Shown: positions 37,318-45,038, counted from the first letter of the stretch. The stretch is 64,000 nt of DNA from an uncultured Lachnospiraceae bacterium (GCA_900316625.1 ONDO01000007.1:1-64000), one strand, 5' to 3'. Translations and numbers: made by a program. The notes: generated from the sequence alone by a model not told the origin.

Positions 37318-39294
37318 ATGAAGAAAAAATATACCGTGGGTGTAATGATCGGCAATATTCATACAGATCATCCGGGACGACTCTTCCGTACCATCTATAA
37401 TGAGATGGAGAAGGTTGAGGATACGGAAGTCCATTATTATATTGGTACGGAGGCCGACAGTTTCCTCCGCGAGATATCAACGGCGGATTCTGACTTCGAT
37501 TACCAGTACTATACCCTCTATGACTATTCCAGTTTTCTGAATCTGGATCTTCTCATTGTTGCTTATGGTTCCATTCATATCTATCACAGCAAGGCGAGCC
37601 ATGAGGATTTTCTGTCCAGATTCCCTGATATTCCCATCATCTTCCTAGAGGAACCATCCCAGGGAGAAGAGAATGTCTATTCGATGATTGCAGATAATTA
37701 TGGCGGTATGACCAAGTGTATCGAGCATCTGATTACGGTTCATGCTTATCAGAATATCGTCTTTCTGGCAGGCCCCGAAGGTAATACAGACGCGGAAGAA
37801 CGCCTGGAGGCGTATCGGGATACCATGCAGGCTTATGGTCTCGAAGTGACGGAAGAGATGGTAGAGCATGGGGATTATTCGGAGAATGTGGATGCCCAGG
37901 TTGAGAGGCTCCTGGAGAACAATCCGGATATCGAAGCGATTGCAAGTGCTAATGATGAGATGACAGTTGCAATCTATAGAGTGCTGAAGAAGCATGGTCT
38001 TAAGGTGGGCGTCGATGTTGCCGTGACAGGCTTTGATAACATGGAGATGGCAAGCTATTGCAAGCCTGCCCTTACCACGGTATGGCAGAATACTGATGCC
38101 ATGGGTAAGAAGTGCTGCCAGATGGCAAGACAGATTCTCGAGGGAGAAGAGTGTACTTCCGGGAAACTGCCTGTGGAACTGATTATCAGGGGTTCCTGCG
38201 GATGTGCTTATAACTCCAAGAATCTCGTGAATTACGGTACCATGAACTCTTTGCAGAGCAGAGATGTTATCGATGTTGTCTCCAGTCTGCAGCAGGTACA
38301 GCATCAGTCCTGGGTTGCACCTCTTTTTGCAAGAACTCTGATACAATCCACGGGCAGCCGTAAGGAATTCTTCCATCAGGTGGGAAATCAGCTCAAGCAG
38401 CTTGGAACCCGTTCTTCTTATCTCTTCTTACTGAAGAAACCGAGGGAAGTGGAGAAGGATTCTCCTCTGCGAGCACCGCGGGGGCTATATCTTGTCATGT
38501 CTCAGATAGGAAGTAAGATCGAAACCTATGAAGGCCATAAGGCGAAGAAGGTTTCCAGAGGCGGATTCGATCTGCTTTCGGGACAGGATGAGAATGCAAG
38601 ACAGTATGTCTCTTTCCTTCTCTTTGATGGTAAGGTTCAGTATGGTGTTCTGAAACTCGAGATTCGGGCAGAAGATGCATCCATCTATTACATGGTTGCC
38701 CTTCAGCTCGGAATCGCGATTCGATTCCTGGAGATGTCCGAGATACAGGAAGAGTATCGTTATGAACTCCAGAAGCAGAATGATCAGCTGGAATTCGCTG
38801 CAACCCATGATGTTCTGACCGGAATCCTCAATCGTCAGGGTGTCTTCCATGAGCTCGAATCCTTTGTGCGTCTACATCGCAAGGATAAGATGATAATCTT
38901 CATGGCAGATCTGGACCATCTGAAACAGATCAATGATACTTTTGGCCATAGCGGTGGTGATCAGGCCCTTCTCCAGGTGGCAAAGACGCTGACAGAGAAG
39001 CTTGGTAAGAAGGCAGTTGTAGGAAGATTCGGTGGTGACGAATTCGCAGGAATTCTAGTCTCTAGTGGTAAGGATGCAATGCAAAAACTAGAGGATAGTA
39101 TTCATGGCTCCTGTGAAGAGTTCAATGATATCAGTGAGCTGCCCTTCTATGTGAACATCTCCCTGGGTTGTGTGGAATTCGAATTCAATGAGAATGTAGA
39201 TTTTCAGGAACTCTTAAAAGAAGCAGATGACAAGCTCTATGAAGCCAAGAAGAAGAGGAGAGCATCTGTGATCCGTGGAGAGATGAATGGATGA
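37318..39294 (+). CDS. Diguanylate cyclase with a LacI/periplasmic-binding-protein-like sensor domain
   Basis: About 658 residues without signal peptide or membrane segment. Residues ~1-300 match the type 1 periplasmic-binding fold of LacI-family regulators (YTVGVMIGNIHTDHPGRLF, MIADNYGGMTKCIEHL, SANDEMTVAIYRVLKKHGL, VAVTGFDNMEMASYCKPALTTV in parts) but carry no DNA-binding helix-turn-helix. The RGSCGCAYN sequence ends this part. A middle region (~310-490) ends in a short coiled coil. The GGDEF domain at ~495-655 has DVLTGILNRQG, FMADLDHLKQINDTFGH and an intact RFGGDEF active site. The usual RxxD inhibitory site is absent. It probably makes cyclic-di-GMP in response to a cytoplasmic sugar-like ligand. 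ATG 37,318 fits GCAGGGGG better than ATG 37,315. Confidence 0.87.
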   Translation: MKKKYTVGVMIGNIHTDHPGRLFRTIYNEMEKVEDTEVHYYIGTEADSFLREISTADSDFDYQYYTLYDYSSFLNLDLLIVAYGSIHIYHSKASHEDFLSRFPDIPIIFLEEPSQGEENVYSMIADNYGGMTKCIEHLITVHAYQNIVFLAGPEGNTDAEERLEAYRDTMQAYGLEVTEEMVEHGDYSENVDAQVERLLENNPDIEAIASANDEMTVAIYRVLKKHGLKVGVDVAVTGFDNMEMASYCKPALTTVWQNTDAMGKKCCQMARQILEGEECTSGKLPVELIIRGSCGCAYNSKNLVNYGTMNSLQSRDVIDVVSSLQQVQHQSWVAPLFARTLIQSTGSRKEFFHQVGNQLKQLGTRSSYLFLLKKPREVEKDSPLRAPRGLYLVMSQIGSKIETYEGHKAKKVSRGGFDLLSGQDENARQYVSFLLFDGKVQYGVLKLEIRAEDASIYYMVALQLGIAIRFLEMSEIQEEYRYELQKQNDQLEFAATHDVLTGILNRQGVFHELESFVRLHRKDKMIIFMADLDHLKQINDTFGHSGGDQALLQVAKTLTEKLGKKAVVGRFGGDEFAGILVSSGKDAMQKLEDSIHGSCEEFNDISELPFYVNISLGCVEFEFNENVDFQELLKEADDKLYEAKKKRRASVIRGEMNG

Positions 39295-39301
39295 ATCTCG
39301 A

Positions 39302-39329
39302 TTGACAAGCATCAGTTCTTCTTTATAAT
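39302..39329 (+). promoter_or_regulatory. Sigma-A promoter of the L,D-transpeptidase gene
   Basis: TTGACA (39,302-39,307), a 16-nt spacer, then TATAAT (39,324-39,329): both hexamers are perfect. Transcription is predicted from about 39,336, giving a ~54-nt leader with CAGGAGGTG before ATG 39,390. Confidence 0.9.
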
Positions 39330-39389
39330 AAGAAAGAATATGTAAATGGGGATTGGGGGGAAAGCAAGACACGCAGGAGGTGTCACTAA

Positions 39390-41027
39390 ATGAAGCTTTT
39401 TCGTAATAAAAAGACGGCAATACCTGTCGCTATTCTCATGGTAATCCTGTTGGCTTACTTGGCTGTTTCAATCTATTTCAAGAGTCATTTCTATTTCCGA
39501 AGCATGGTAAATGGAGTGGAAGCTTCCGGTCAGTCTGCGGCTACAGTAATGCAGGAACTGAAGGATAAAGAGAGAGAGTATTCCCTTACCATCACAGATG
39601 CGGATGGAAATGAAACTCTTGTGCTTCCGGATGATGTAAAACTCGATGTTCAGGACGCGAAGGCAGATCTCGACAAATTGATCGCTTCCCAGAGTGGTTT
39701 TGGATGGGTGGGGGCCCTTATAAAACCGGTTTCTTATGAGAGCAAGCTTCTTGTCTCTTATGATGAAGGCGCGCTTTTACAGGTGATGAGCAAACTTCCG
39801 GCAGTAACGAATACGGATATCACTCCGACAAAAGATGCTAAGCTCGTATATGATGATCATGGCGCTAAGGTGGAACCTGAAGTCTATGGCAACGAAGTAG
39901 ACTTAAAGGCACTGAAGAAGAACATGGGTGAGGCAATCACAAATATGACTCCGCGCCTTGATCTTACTGAGAGCAAGTCCTATGTTCAGCCTACTGTCTT
40001 CTCTGATGATGAAGCTTTAAATAAGAGTGTGGATGCTCTGAACGAGCAGATCTCCATGAATCTGACTTACGATATCGATGGTGATAAGGAAGTTGTCTCC
40101 AAGGAGACCATGGCTTCCTGGCTCAAGACCGATAAGAAGGGCAATCTCTCCTATGATGAGGATGCAATCCGCAAATTCGTCTCTGAGATGGCAGAGAAGT
40201 ACAATTCGGTAGGTAAGCCCATGACCATTCACTCCGTGACCGGAAGTGATATCGAAGTTGGCGGCGGCTCTTATGGCTATAAGATCGATCAGGATGGCGA
40301 AGTAGAACAGTTGATGGAAGACCTCAAGGCCAAGAAGGATGTCTGCCGTGATTTCGTATATTCTCAGACGGCTTATGGCGGACGTAAGGGCCCTGGTAAT
40401 CTCTACATCGAGGTTAACCGTACCGGTCAGCACTTCTGGGTCATCAAGAACGGCGAAGTTGTTCTGGAATCTCCGGTTGTTACCGGTAATCCGAATACCG
40501 GACATCAGACCCATTGCGGTACCTGGTATATCCAGTTCAAGAAGTCTCCCTGTGTATTAAATGGTGTGAACGACGATGGCACTGAGTACCATACCAAGGT
40601 TTCTTATTGGATGCACTTCTTCAATGGAGAAGGCTTCCATGATGCAACCTGGCAGCCTAGCTTCGGTGGTAACTTCTACCTGACCCGTGGCTCCCATGGT
40701 TGTGTAAACCTGCCTCTTAGCGTCGCAGGTAAGCTCTATGACATTGTTGAACCGGGTGTTCCTGTATTCATTTACGACCTGCCCGGAACCGAAGATACTA
40801 CCTACGATCCTCAGACTGCACAGGCTATGATCGCTGCAATTGATCAGAATGCTCCTTATTTCGCAGCTCTGACCCCTGAGTCTTCTACCATGATGGCCCA
40901 GCTCTGGAGCCAGTGGAATGCACTGACACCCAACGCTCAGGGAATGGTAACCAATGCGCAGGCTCTGATTGATGCGCATAATGCAATGAATGCAATTCGT
41001 GCGGCAAATGGTATTCCGACGGATTGA
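39390..41027 (+). CDS. L,D-transpeptidase (YkuD type) with peptidoglycan-binding-4 domains
   Basis: A wall enzyme that makes 3-3 peptidoglycan cross-links or attaches proteins. An N-terminal membrane anchor (TAIPVAILMVILLAYLAVSIYF, ~9-30) precedes a ~300-residue region of the kind found before YkuD domains (VNGVEASGQSAATVMQEL, DITPTKDAKLVYDDHG). The catalytic domain spans ~330-465: YIEVNRTGQHFWVIKNGEVV, VVTGNPNTGHQT and the active-site SHGCVNLPLSVAGKLYD (Cys). A ~75-residue tail rich in Ala, Gln and Asn follows. The start is fixed by CAGGAGGTG. A strong own promoter and a hairpin after the stop suggest a single-gene unit. Confidence 0.92.
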   Translation: MKLFRNKKTAIPVAILMVILLAYLAVSIYFKSHFYFRSMVNGVEASGQSAATVMQELKDKEREYSLTITDADGNETLVLPDDVKLDVQDAKADLDKLIASQSGFGWVGALIKPVSYESKLLVSYDEGALLQVMSKLPAVTNTDITPTKDAKLVYDDHGAKVEPEVYGNEVDLKALKKNMGEAITNMTPRLDLTESKSYVQPTVFSDDEALNKSVDALNEQISMNLTYDIDGDKEVVSKETMASWLKTDKKGNLSYDEDAIRKFVSEMAEKYNSVGKPMTIHSVTGSDIEVGGGSYGYKIDQDGEVEQLMEDLKAKKDVCRDFVYSQTAYGGRKGPGNLYIEVNRTGQHFWVIKNGEVVLESPVVTGNPNTGHQTHCGTWYIQFKKSPCVLNGVNDDGTEYHTKVSYWMHFFNGEGFHDATWQPSFGGNFYLTRGSHGCVNLPLSVAGKLYDIVEPGVPVFIYDLPGTEDTTYDPQTAQAMIAAIDQNAPYFAALTPESSTMMAQLWSQWNALTPNAQGMVTNAQALIDAHNAMNAIRAANGIPTD

Positions 41028-41047
41028 TCATAAGTAAGAGAAGTGGC

Positions 41048-41077
41048 ATGCCTTTCTGCTCTTAAGCGGGAAGGCAT
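41048..41077 (+). terminator. Terminator-like hairpin between the L,D-transpeptidase gene and hisC
   Basis: ATGCCTTTCTGCT (41,048-41,060) pairs fully, with G-U pairs, with AGCGGGAAGGCAT (41,065-41,077) around the loop CTTA. No T-run follows (GCTTAAAAC), so termination may be partial. Confidence 0.5.
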
Positions 41078-41111
41078 TGCTTAAAACAGGGAAAAGAAAA
41101 AGGAAAAAGAA

Positions 41112-42185
41112 ATGGGAAACTGGGAAGAAAACATAAGACGGGTGACACCCTATGTCCCCGGAGAACAGCCGAAACGTAAGGACATTATCAAATTAAATAC
41201 CAACGAGAATCCCTATCCTCCTGCACCGGGAGTAGAAGAGGCTCTCCGTTCTTTTGACGTGAAGGAACTGCGTAAGTATCCGGATCCGAAGATCACGGAA
41301 CTTGCAGATGCCATTGCATCTTATTATGAGATTGCACCGGAGAAGGTATTCGTAGGAATTGGTTCTGATGATGTTCTGGCAATGAGCTTCCTGACTTTCT
41401 TCAATTCGAAGAAGCCCATTCTCTTCCCGGATATCACATATTCCTTCTATGACGTCTGGGCGGATGAATTCCGGATTCCTTATGAGACCATTCCACTTAC
41501 GGATGATTTCCATGTGAATATCGCGGATTATCAGAAGGAGTGTGGCGGAATCGTTCTTCCCAATCCCAATGCGCCCACAGGTGTGACAGAGGGAAGAGAT
41601 GCATACGAGCAGCTGGTGAAGGATCATCCGGACTGTATTGTGATCATCGATGAAGCCTATGTTGATTTCGGCGCAGATTCCATGCTGCCTCTGATTGATA
41701 AGTATGATAACCTTCTCGTGGTGCAGACCTTCTCGAAGAGCCGCGCCATGGCAGGAAGCCGCATCGGTTTTGCCATGGGTAACCCCAAGCTGATCTCTTA
41801 TCTGTCGGATGTGAAGTATTCCTTTAATTCCTATACCATGGATGCCATCACCATTCGCCTGGGAGCAGCAGCCATTTCGGATAAGGCATATTTCGAGGAA
41901 GGGCTTCGCAAACTTATGGCAACCCGAGAGTGGACGAAGAAGGAATTACGTCGGCTTGGCTTTACATTTGGCGATTCGAAGACCAACTTCATCTTCGCAA
42001 AACATGAGAAGATCAGTGCCAAGGAACTCTTCATGGACCTGAGGGAAGAGGGTATCTTCGTACGTTACTTCGAGAAACCCAGAATCAGCGACTATCTTCG
42101 TATTACAATTGGTACGGATGAAGAGATGAAGCGTTTCATCGAATTCACGGAAGGCTGGCTTATGAAGAAGGGTTGTCTCTCGTAA
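41112..42185 (+). CDS. hisC: Histidinol-phosphate aminotransferase
   Basis: A PLP enzyme of histidine synthesis (imidazole acetol phosphate to histidinol phosphate). The 357-residue length is typical. Motifs: IKLNTNENPYPPAPGVEEAL, FVGIGSDDVLAMSF, LPNPNAPTG, IIDEAYVDFGADS and the PLP-lysine sequence TFSKSRAMAGSRIGFAMG. The arginine-containing C-terminal DYLRITIGTDEEM completes the fold type I signature. No other his genes flank it, so a broader role with other aromatic or phosphorylated substrates is possible. AGGAAAAAGAA precedes the ATG. An exporter-like gene follows 51 bp later. Confidence 0.9.
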   Translation: MGNWEENIRRVTPYVPGEQPKRKDIIKLNTNENPYPPAPGVEEALRSFDVKELRKYPDPKITELADAIASYYEIAPEKVFVGIGSDDVLAMSFLTFFNSKKPILFPDITYSFYDVWADEFRIPYETIPLTDDFHVNIADYQKECGGIVLPNPNAPTGVTEGRDAYEQLVKDHPDCIVIIDEAYVDFGADSMLPLIDKYDNLLVVQTFSKSRAMAGSRIGFAMGNPKLISYLSDVKYSFNSYTMDAITIRLGAAAISDKAYFEEGLRKLMATREWTKKELRRLGFTFGDSKTNFIFAKHEKISAKELFMDLREEGIFVRYFEKPRISDYLRITIGTDEEMKRFIEFTEGWLMKKGCLS

Positions 42186-42236
42186 GAAGGAAAGCGTACA
42201 GCACTGAGAGATCAAAAGAATTGGTTAGGAGTTTTT

Positions 42237-42737
42237 ATGGACGTTATTGTACAGTGGTTTGCAAATGGTATTGGACAGTATGTTCCCGCAGAGCTGGTGG
42301 TATTCATCATCTCCCTTATGCCGCTCTTAGAGTGCAGAGGTGGTCTGATTGCTGCATCGCTCCTGCAGGTTCCTCTGCTTCGTGCGATTCCTATCTGCGT
42401 CATTGGTAATATCATTCCCATACCCTTTATTCTGCTCTTCATTAAGAAAATCTTCCACTGGATGCGTAGGTTCAAGATCTTCCGTCCCCTGGTAGATAAG
42501 TTGGAGGCACGCGCCATGAAGAAGTCCGGATCTGTATCGAATGCAGAATTCATGGGTCTGCTTCTCTTTGTCGGAGTTCCTCTTCCTGGAACCGGCGCAT
42601 GGATGGGCTCTCTGGTTGCAGCTCTTCTGGAGATGGATACAAAGAAGGCGGTTGTTGCAGAGCTTCTGGGCGTCGCAATGGCAACCACCATTATCTCCAT
42701 CCTCTTCTATGGACTGCTGGGCGCAGTCATGCACTAA
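42237..42737 (+). CDS. Small multidrug export-like membrane protein (COG2426 type)
   Basis: A 166-residue integral membrane protein with the family sequences ELVVFIISLMPLLECRGGLIAA near the start, ICVIGNIIPIPFILLFIKKI, and FVGVPLPGTGAWMGSLVAALL (a Gly/Pro-rich re-entrant-like segment), ending in a hydrophobic helix (ATTIISILFYGLLGAV). It is named for a putative small multidrug export family; real transport activity is poorly documented and the architecture is close to DedA/SNARE-associated proteins. It starts after TAGGAGTTTTT and is followed after 14 bp by a small Cys-rich protein gene, so the two are likely co-transcribed with hisC or alone. Confidence 0.8.
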   Translation: MDVIVQWFANGIGQYVPAELVVFIISLMPLLECRGGLIAASLLQVPLLRAIPICVIGNIIPIPFILLFIKKIFHWMRRFKIFRPLVDKLEARAMKKSGSVSNAEFMGLLLFVGVPLPGTGAWMGSLVAALLEMDTKKAVVAELLGVAMATTIISILFYGLLGAVMH

Positions 42738-42751
42738 GAGAGGTGAGCATC

Positions 42752-42946
42752 ATGTATGAGAAGAGAGAAGTGCAGGGGGATTGTAATACCTGCAATAACT
42801 TCGTCTACGATGAGGAAGATGAAGAATATTACTGTGAGATGGAGATGGATGAGGACGATTACGTTCGTCTGGTGACCGGCCACTATAAGGCTTGTCCTTA
42901 TTACCAGTCGAATGATGAGTACCGCATCGTAAGACATCAGATGTAG
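42752..42946 (+). CDS. Small Cys-containing acidic protein (DUF6472-like)
   Basis: A 64-residue protein, ATG 42,752 after GAGAGGTGAG. It has four cysteines (C11, C14, C28, C48) in the order CNTCNNF...YYCEM...KACPYY, the arrangement of a small zinc- or cluster-binding fold, within a very acidic core (DEEDEE, EMDEDD). It resembles the DUF6472 proteins found across Lachnospiraceae; function unknown. It begins 14 bp after the exporter-like gene and is closed by a perfect terminator. Confidence 0.8.
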   Translation: MYEKREVQGDCNTCNNFVYDEEDEEYYCEMEMDEDDYVRLVTGHYKACPYYQSNDEYRIVRHQM

Positions 42947-42953
42947 GAAGATC

Positions 42954-42984
42954 AGGAGCACGACAGAGGTCGTGCTCCTTTTTC
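42954..42984 (+). terminator. Rho-independent terminator
   Basis: AGGAGCACGAC (42,954-42,964) pairs perfectly with GTCGTGCTCCT (42,969-42,979) around AGAG and runs into TTTTT. It isolates the hisC-side genes from the cysK promoter 30 bp downstream. Confidence 0.95.
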
Positions 42985-43015
42985 GTATAGAGGATAATAT
43001 ATCTCAAACTTCCTG

Positions 43016-43044
43016 TTGACAAGAAATCAGAATGCTCATATAAT
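43016..43044 (+). promoter_or_regulatory. Consensus sigma-A promoter of the cysK leader
   Basis: TTGACA (43,016-43,021), a 17-nt spacer and TATAAT (43,039-43,044) make a perfect consensus promoter. Transcription is predicted near 43,051, leaving a ~248-nt untranslated leader before cysK. Such a strong promoter would need repression or attenuation to be controlled. Confidence 0.93.
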
Positions 43045-43062
43045 CACTTCGTAAGGTAAAAC

Positions 43063-43077
43063 CTAGTAACTTACTAG
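43063..43077. promoter_or_regulatory. Palindrome just downstream of the cysK transcription start (candidate operator)
   Basis: CTAGTAA-C-TTACTAG is a perfect inverted repeat with 7-bp arms and a 1-bp centre. Its position, +12 to +27 relative to the predicted start, suits a repressor such as the Rrf2-type regulator encoded after cysK. Binding is inferred, not shown. Confidence 0.5.
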
Positions 43078-43105
43078 AGTTATAGGGAAATAAAACGGAG
43101 GGCAT

Positions 43106-43174
43106 ATGAAAACTGAAAAATACGTATTCCGATGTTGCCTGGATTCTTACCCTTTCTTCCGAGCCTGTAAGTAA
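43106..43174 (+). CDS. Candidate Cys-codon leader peptide upstream of cysK
   Basis: A 22-codon ORF in the cysK leader starts at ATG 43,106 after GGAGGG (43,097-43,102). Its product begins MKTEKYVF and ends with RCCLDSYP-FFRACK, so it holds three Cys codons: two tandem (43,133-43,138) and one two codons before the TAA. The transcript starts ~55 nt upstream from a consensus promoter, and cysK begins 124 bp after the stop. The gene makes cysteine, so ribosome pausing on these codons could report cysteine supply. No terminator hairpin is obvious in the A-rich stretch between, so the mechanism (translation coupling, mRNA stability, Rho access) is open. A chance ORF cannot be excluded. Confidence 0.6.
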   Translation: MKTEKYVFRCCLDSYPFFRACK

Positions 43175-43298
43175 AGGAAAAAAACAGGAAAAAGATATTA
43201 GAATCAAATACGAAATAAGGCTTTGGATAGAAACAAAGGATAGAGATGAAATAGAATTGTTTTAGACACAGTAGATGTCTTAGAAAAGGATAATCATC

Positions 43299-44234
43299 AT
43301 GGCAAAATATGTTAACAGCACAATCGAACTCATTGGAAATACTCCCCTTTTAAAGGCGGATCGTTATGCAGCAGCTGCAGGCGCAAGCGATGCAAATATC
43401 TTCGCTAAGCTTGAACTCTTCAATCCCGCTGGTTCCGTTAAGGATCGTATCGCTCTGAACATGATTGCTGATGCAGAGGAGAAGGGAATTCTGAAGCCTG
43501 GTGCAACCATCATCGAGCCGACTTCCGGTAACACTGGTATCGGTATTGCAGCAGTAGCTGCTGTTAAGGGCTATCATGCAATCCTTACTCTTCCGGACAC
43601 CATGTCTGTTGAACGTAGAAACCTCCTGAAGGCTTACGGTGCTGAACTTGTTCTTACCGAAGGCGCTAAGGGAATGAAGGGTGCGATTGCTAAGGCAGAA
43701 GAGCTGAAGGAGTCCATCCCCGGTTCTGTTATCTTAGGCCAGTTCGACAATAAGGCGAACGCAGAAGCTCATTTCAAGACCACTGGTCCTGAGATCTTCG
43801 AGCAGACCGAAGGTAAGGTTGATTACTTCATTGCTGGTGTAGGTACCGGCGGAACGATTACCGGTGTTGGTCAGTACTTGAAGTCTAAGAACCCTAATGT
43901 TAAGATTATCGCTGTTGAGCCTGCAAACAGCCCCGTACTCTCAAAGGGAACCGCAGGACCTCATAAGATTCAGGGTATCGGTGCCGGATTCGTTCCTGCA
44001 GTTCTTGATACCAAGATCTATGATGAAGTGATTACCATTGAGAACGAAGATGCATTCGAAGAAGGCAGACGCTTCGGTCATACCGAAGGCGCGCTGGTTG
44101 GTATCTCTTCCGGAGCAGCTCTGAAGGCGGCTACCATTATCGCTGCAAGAGAAGAAGCAAAGGGTAAGAATATCGTTGCTCTGCTTCCGGATTCCGGAGA
44201 TCGTTACCTCTCCACCGCACTCTTCGCTGAATAA
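43299..44234 (+). CDS. cysK: Cysteine synthase (O-acetylserine sulfhydrylase)
   Basis: Makes cysteine from O-acetylserine and sulfide with PLP. The 311-residue length is typical. Motifs: STIELIGNTPLLKADRY, the PLP lysine K48 in FNPAGSVKDRIALNM, the substrate loop EPTSGNTGIGIA, the phosphate-binding glycine loop GVGTGGTITGVGQYLK, and VGISSGAALKA near the C-terminus. AAAAGGATAATCATC precedes the ATG. It has its own consensus promoter, a palindrome at the transcript start and a long leader with a Cys-codon ORF. The Rrf2-type regulator gene follows 53 bp later, after a short hairpin, so the two are probably co-transcribed. Confidence 0.95.
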   Translation: MAKYVNSTIELIGNTPLLKADRYAAAAGASDANIFAKLELFNPAGSVKDRIALNMIADAEEKGILKPGATIIEPTSGNTGIGIAAVAAVKGYHAILTLPDTMSVERRNLLKAYGAELVLTEGAKGMKGAIAKAEELKESIPGSVILGQFDNKANAEAHFKTTGPEIFEQTEGKVDYFIAGVGTGGTITGVGQYLKSKNPNVKIIAVEPANSPVLSKGTAGPHKIQGIGAGFVPAVLDTKIYDEVITIENEDAFEEGRRFGHTEGALVGISSGAALKAATIIAAREEAKGKNIVALLPDSGDRYLSTALFAE

Positions 44235-44237
44235 TTC

Positions 44238-44259
44238 AGAGGCACAAACTCTCTGAATG
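44238..44259 (+). other. Short hairpin between cysK and the Rrf2 gene
   Basis: TTCAGAG and CTCTGAA (the latter at the end of AACTCTCTGAATGG) form an 7-8 bp stem directly after the cysK stop codon, without a T-run. It may protect the cysK mRNA end or reduce regulator expression. Confidence 0.4.
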
Positions 44260-44287
44260 GGAAGATTATTGAATCAGGAGTTAATTA

Positions 44288-44722
44288 ATGAGGATTTCGA
44301 CCAAGGGCAGATATGCCATGCAACTGATGCTGGATCTGGCACGCTATAATACCGGTGAGCCGATCAGCCTGAAGGATATCTCGAAGAGACAGGAGATCTC
44401 TGAGAAGTATCTGGAACAGATTATCTCTCTTCTTAATAAGGGCGGATTTGTTCGTTCCGTGCGTGGAGCTCAGGGAGGATATCTTCTGAACAGAGATCCG
44501 AAAGACTATAAGGTAGGAGAAATCCTTCGTATTACAGAGGGTGACCTGGCTCCGGTAGCCTGCCTGGATCAGAATTCCATGGAATGCGAGAAGAGAACCG
44601 GTTGTGCAACCGTTCGCCTCTGGCAGATGATCGATGACGCTGTAAGCTCTGTTGTGGATAAGGTAACCCTACAGGACCTTCTCGACTGGAGTGCAGATGC
44701 AGCGGATACTTATGTAATATAA
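44288..44722 (+). CDS. Rrf2-family transcriptional regulator (CymR/IscR-like)
   Basis: A 144-residue winged-helix repressor. The N-terminal RISTKGRYAMQLMLDLA, the recognition region SEKYLEQIISLLNKGGFVRSVRGAQGGY (in part) and YKVGEILRITEGDLAPVACL are typical Rrf2 sequences. Three cysteines (ACLDQ...MECEKRTGC) lie where IscR binds its Fe-S cluster, though the first spacing is longer (8 versus 6), so cluster binding is uncertain. Location between cysK and metY suggests a CymR-like role controlling cysteine and methionine genes; candidate operators are the palindrome at 43,063 and the inverted repeat at 44,803. AGGAGTTAATT precedes the ATG, and a perfect terminator follows. Confidence 0.9.
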   Translation: MRISTKGRYAMQLMLDLARYNTGEPISLKDISKRQEISEKYLEQIISLLNKGGFVRSVRGAQGGYLLNRDPKDYKVGEILRITEGDLAPVACLDQNSMECEKRTGCATVRLWQMIDDAVSSVVDKVTLQDLLDWSADAADTYVI

Positions 44723-44753
44723 ATAGAATAAAAGTATGCCAATGTTTTTTATG

Positions 44754-44782
44754 GCCCCATCCGCGCGGATGGGGCTTTTCTT
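44754..44782 (+). terminator. Rho-independent terminator after the Rrf2 gene
   Basis: GCCCCATCCGC (44,754-44,764) and GCGGATGGGGC (44,765-44,775) form an 11-bp complementary pair with no free loop bases (the real loop takes a few central ones), followed by TTTTCTT. Confidence 0.95.
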
Positions 44783-44802
44783 ATTGCTTTCATGCAAAAT
44801 AT

Positions 44803-44829
44803 TTGGCTATAAACATGTCCTATAGCCAA
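44803..44829. promoter_or_regulatory. Perfect inverted repeat upstream of metY (candidate operator)
   Basis: TTGGCTATA (44,803-44,811) and TATAGCCAA (44,821-44,829) are perfect 9-bp arms around a 9-bp centre, a one-and-a-half to two-turn layout typical of dimeric regulators. It lies upstream of a poor promoter-like stretch near 44,847-44,875, so an activator (for example LysR type) or the neighbouring Rrf2 protein could bind. The site differs from the cysK palindrome, although both regions contain CCTATA. Confidence 0.55.
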
Positions 44830-44931
44830 GATTAGTTTTCAAGTATTAGTCAAGAACCGAATTTTCCGATAAGATATGTCTTGTAAACAAGAGATGCGAA
44901 AGATCTCAGGCAGAGGAAGAGGAGAAGAGAC

Positions 44932-45009
44932 ATGAGAGTAGTACACAGTGACAACCGAATCTTCTTGTTCGACATCATGTGTCGAATGTGCAGCAAGAGC
45001 CGAATGTGA
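44932..45009 (+). CDS. Candidate Cys/Met-codon leader peptide upstream of metY
   Basis: A 25-codon ORF starts at ATG 44,932, seven bases after AGAGGAG. Its product begins MRVVHSDNRIFLFD and ends IMCRMCSKSRM, giving two Cys and three Met codons among the last eleven, including one Met directly before TGA. A perfect 9-bp hairpin (45,017-45,038) starts eight bases after the stop and metY follows 66 bp after the stop. MetY makes homocysteine, the precursor of methionine and a branch from cysteine metabolism, so stalling on Cys or Met codons could sense these amino acids. Together with the similar cysK leader it looks like a shared control principle. No experimental precedent for this exact peptide is known to me. 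Confidence 0.62.
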   Translation: MRVVHSDNRIFLFDIMCRMCSKSRM

Positions 45010-45016
45010 GACCTTC

Positions 45017-45038
45017 CTTCCGGGAAGCCTCCCGGAAG
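45017..45038 (+). promoter_or_regulatory. Hairpin between the leader ORF and metY
   Basis: CTTCCGGGA (45,017-45,025) and TCCCGGAAG (45,030-45,038) are perfect 9-bp arms around AGCC. A ribosome at the leader stop codon would sit against its base. No T-run follows, so it is unlikely to be a simple terminator. Confidence 0.65.

Noticed and set aside
43045..43298. T-box or S-box riboswitch before cysK or metY
   Set aside because: No TGGNACCGCG T-box or SAM riboswitch core could be found in either leader; short ORFs explain the leaders better.
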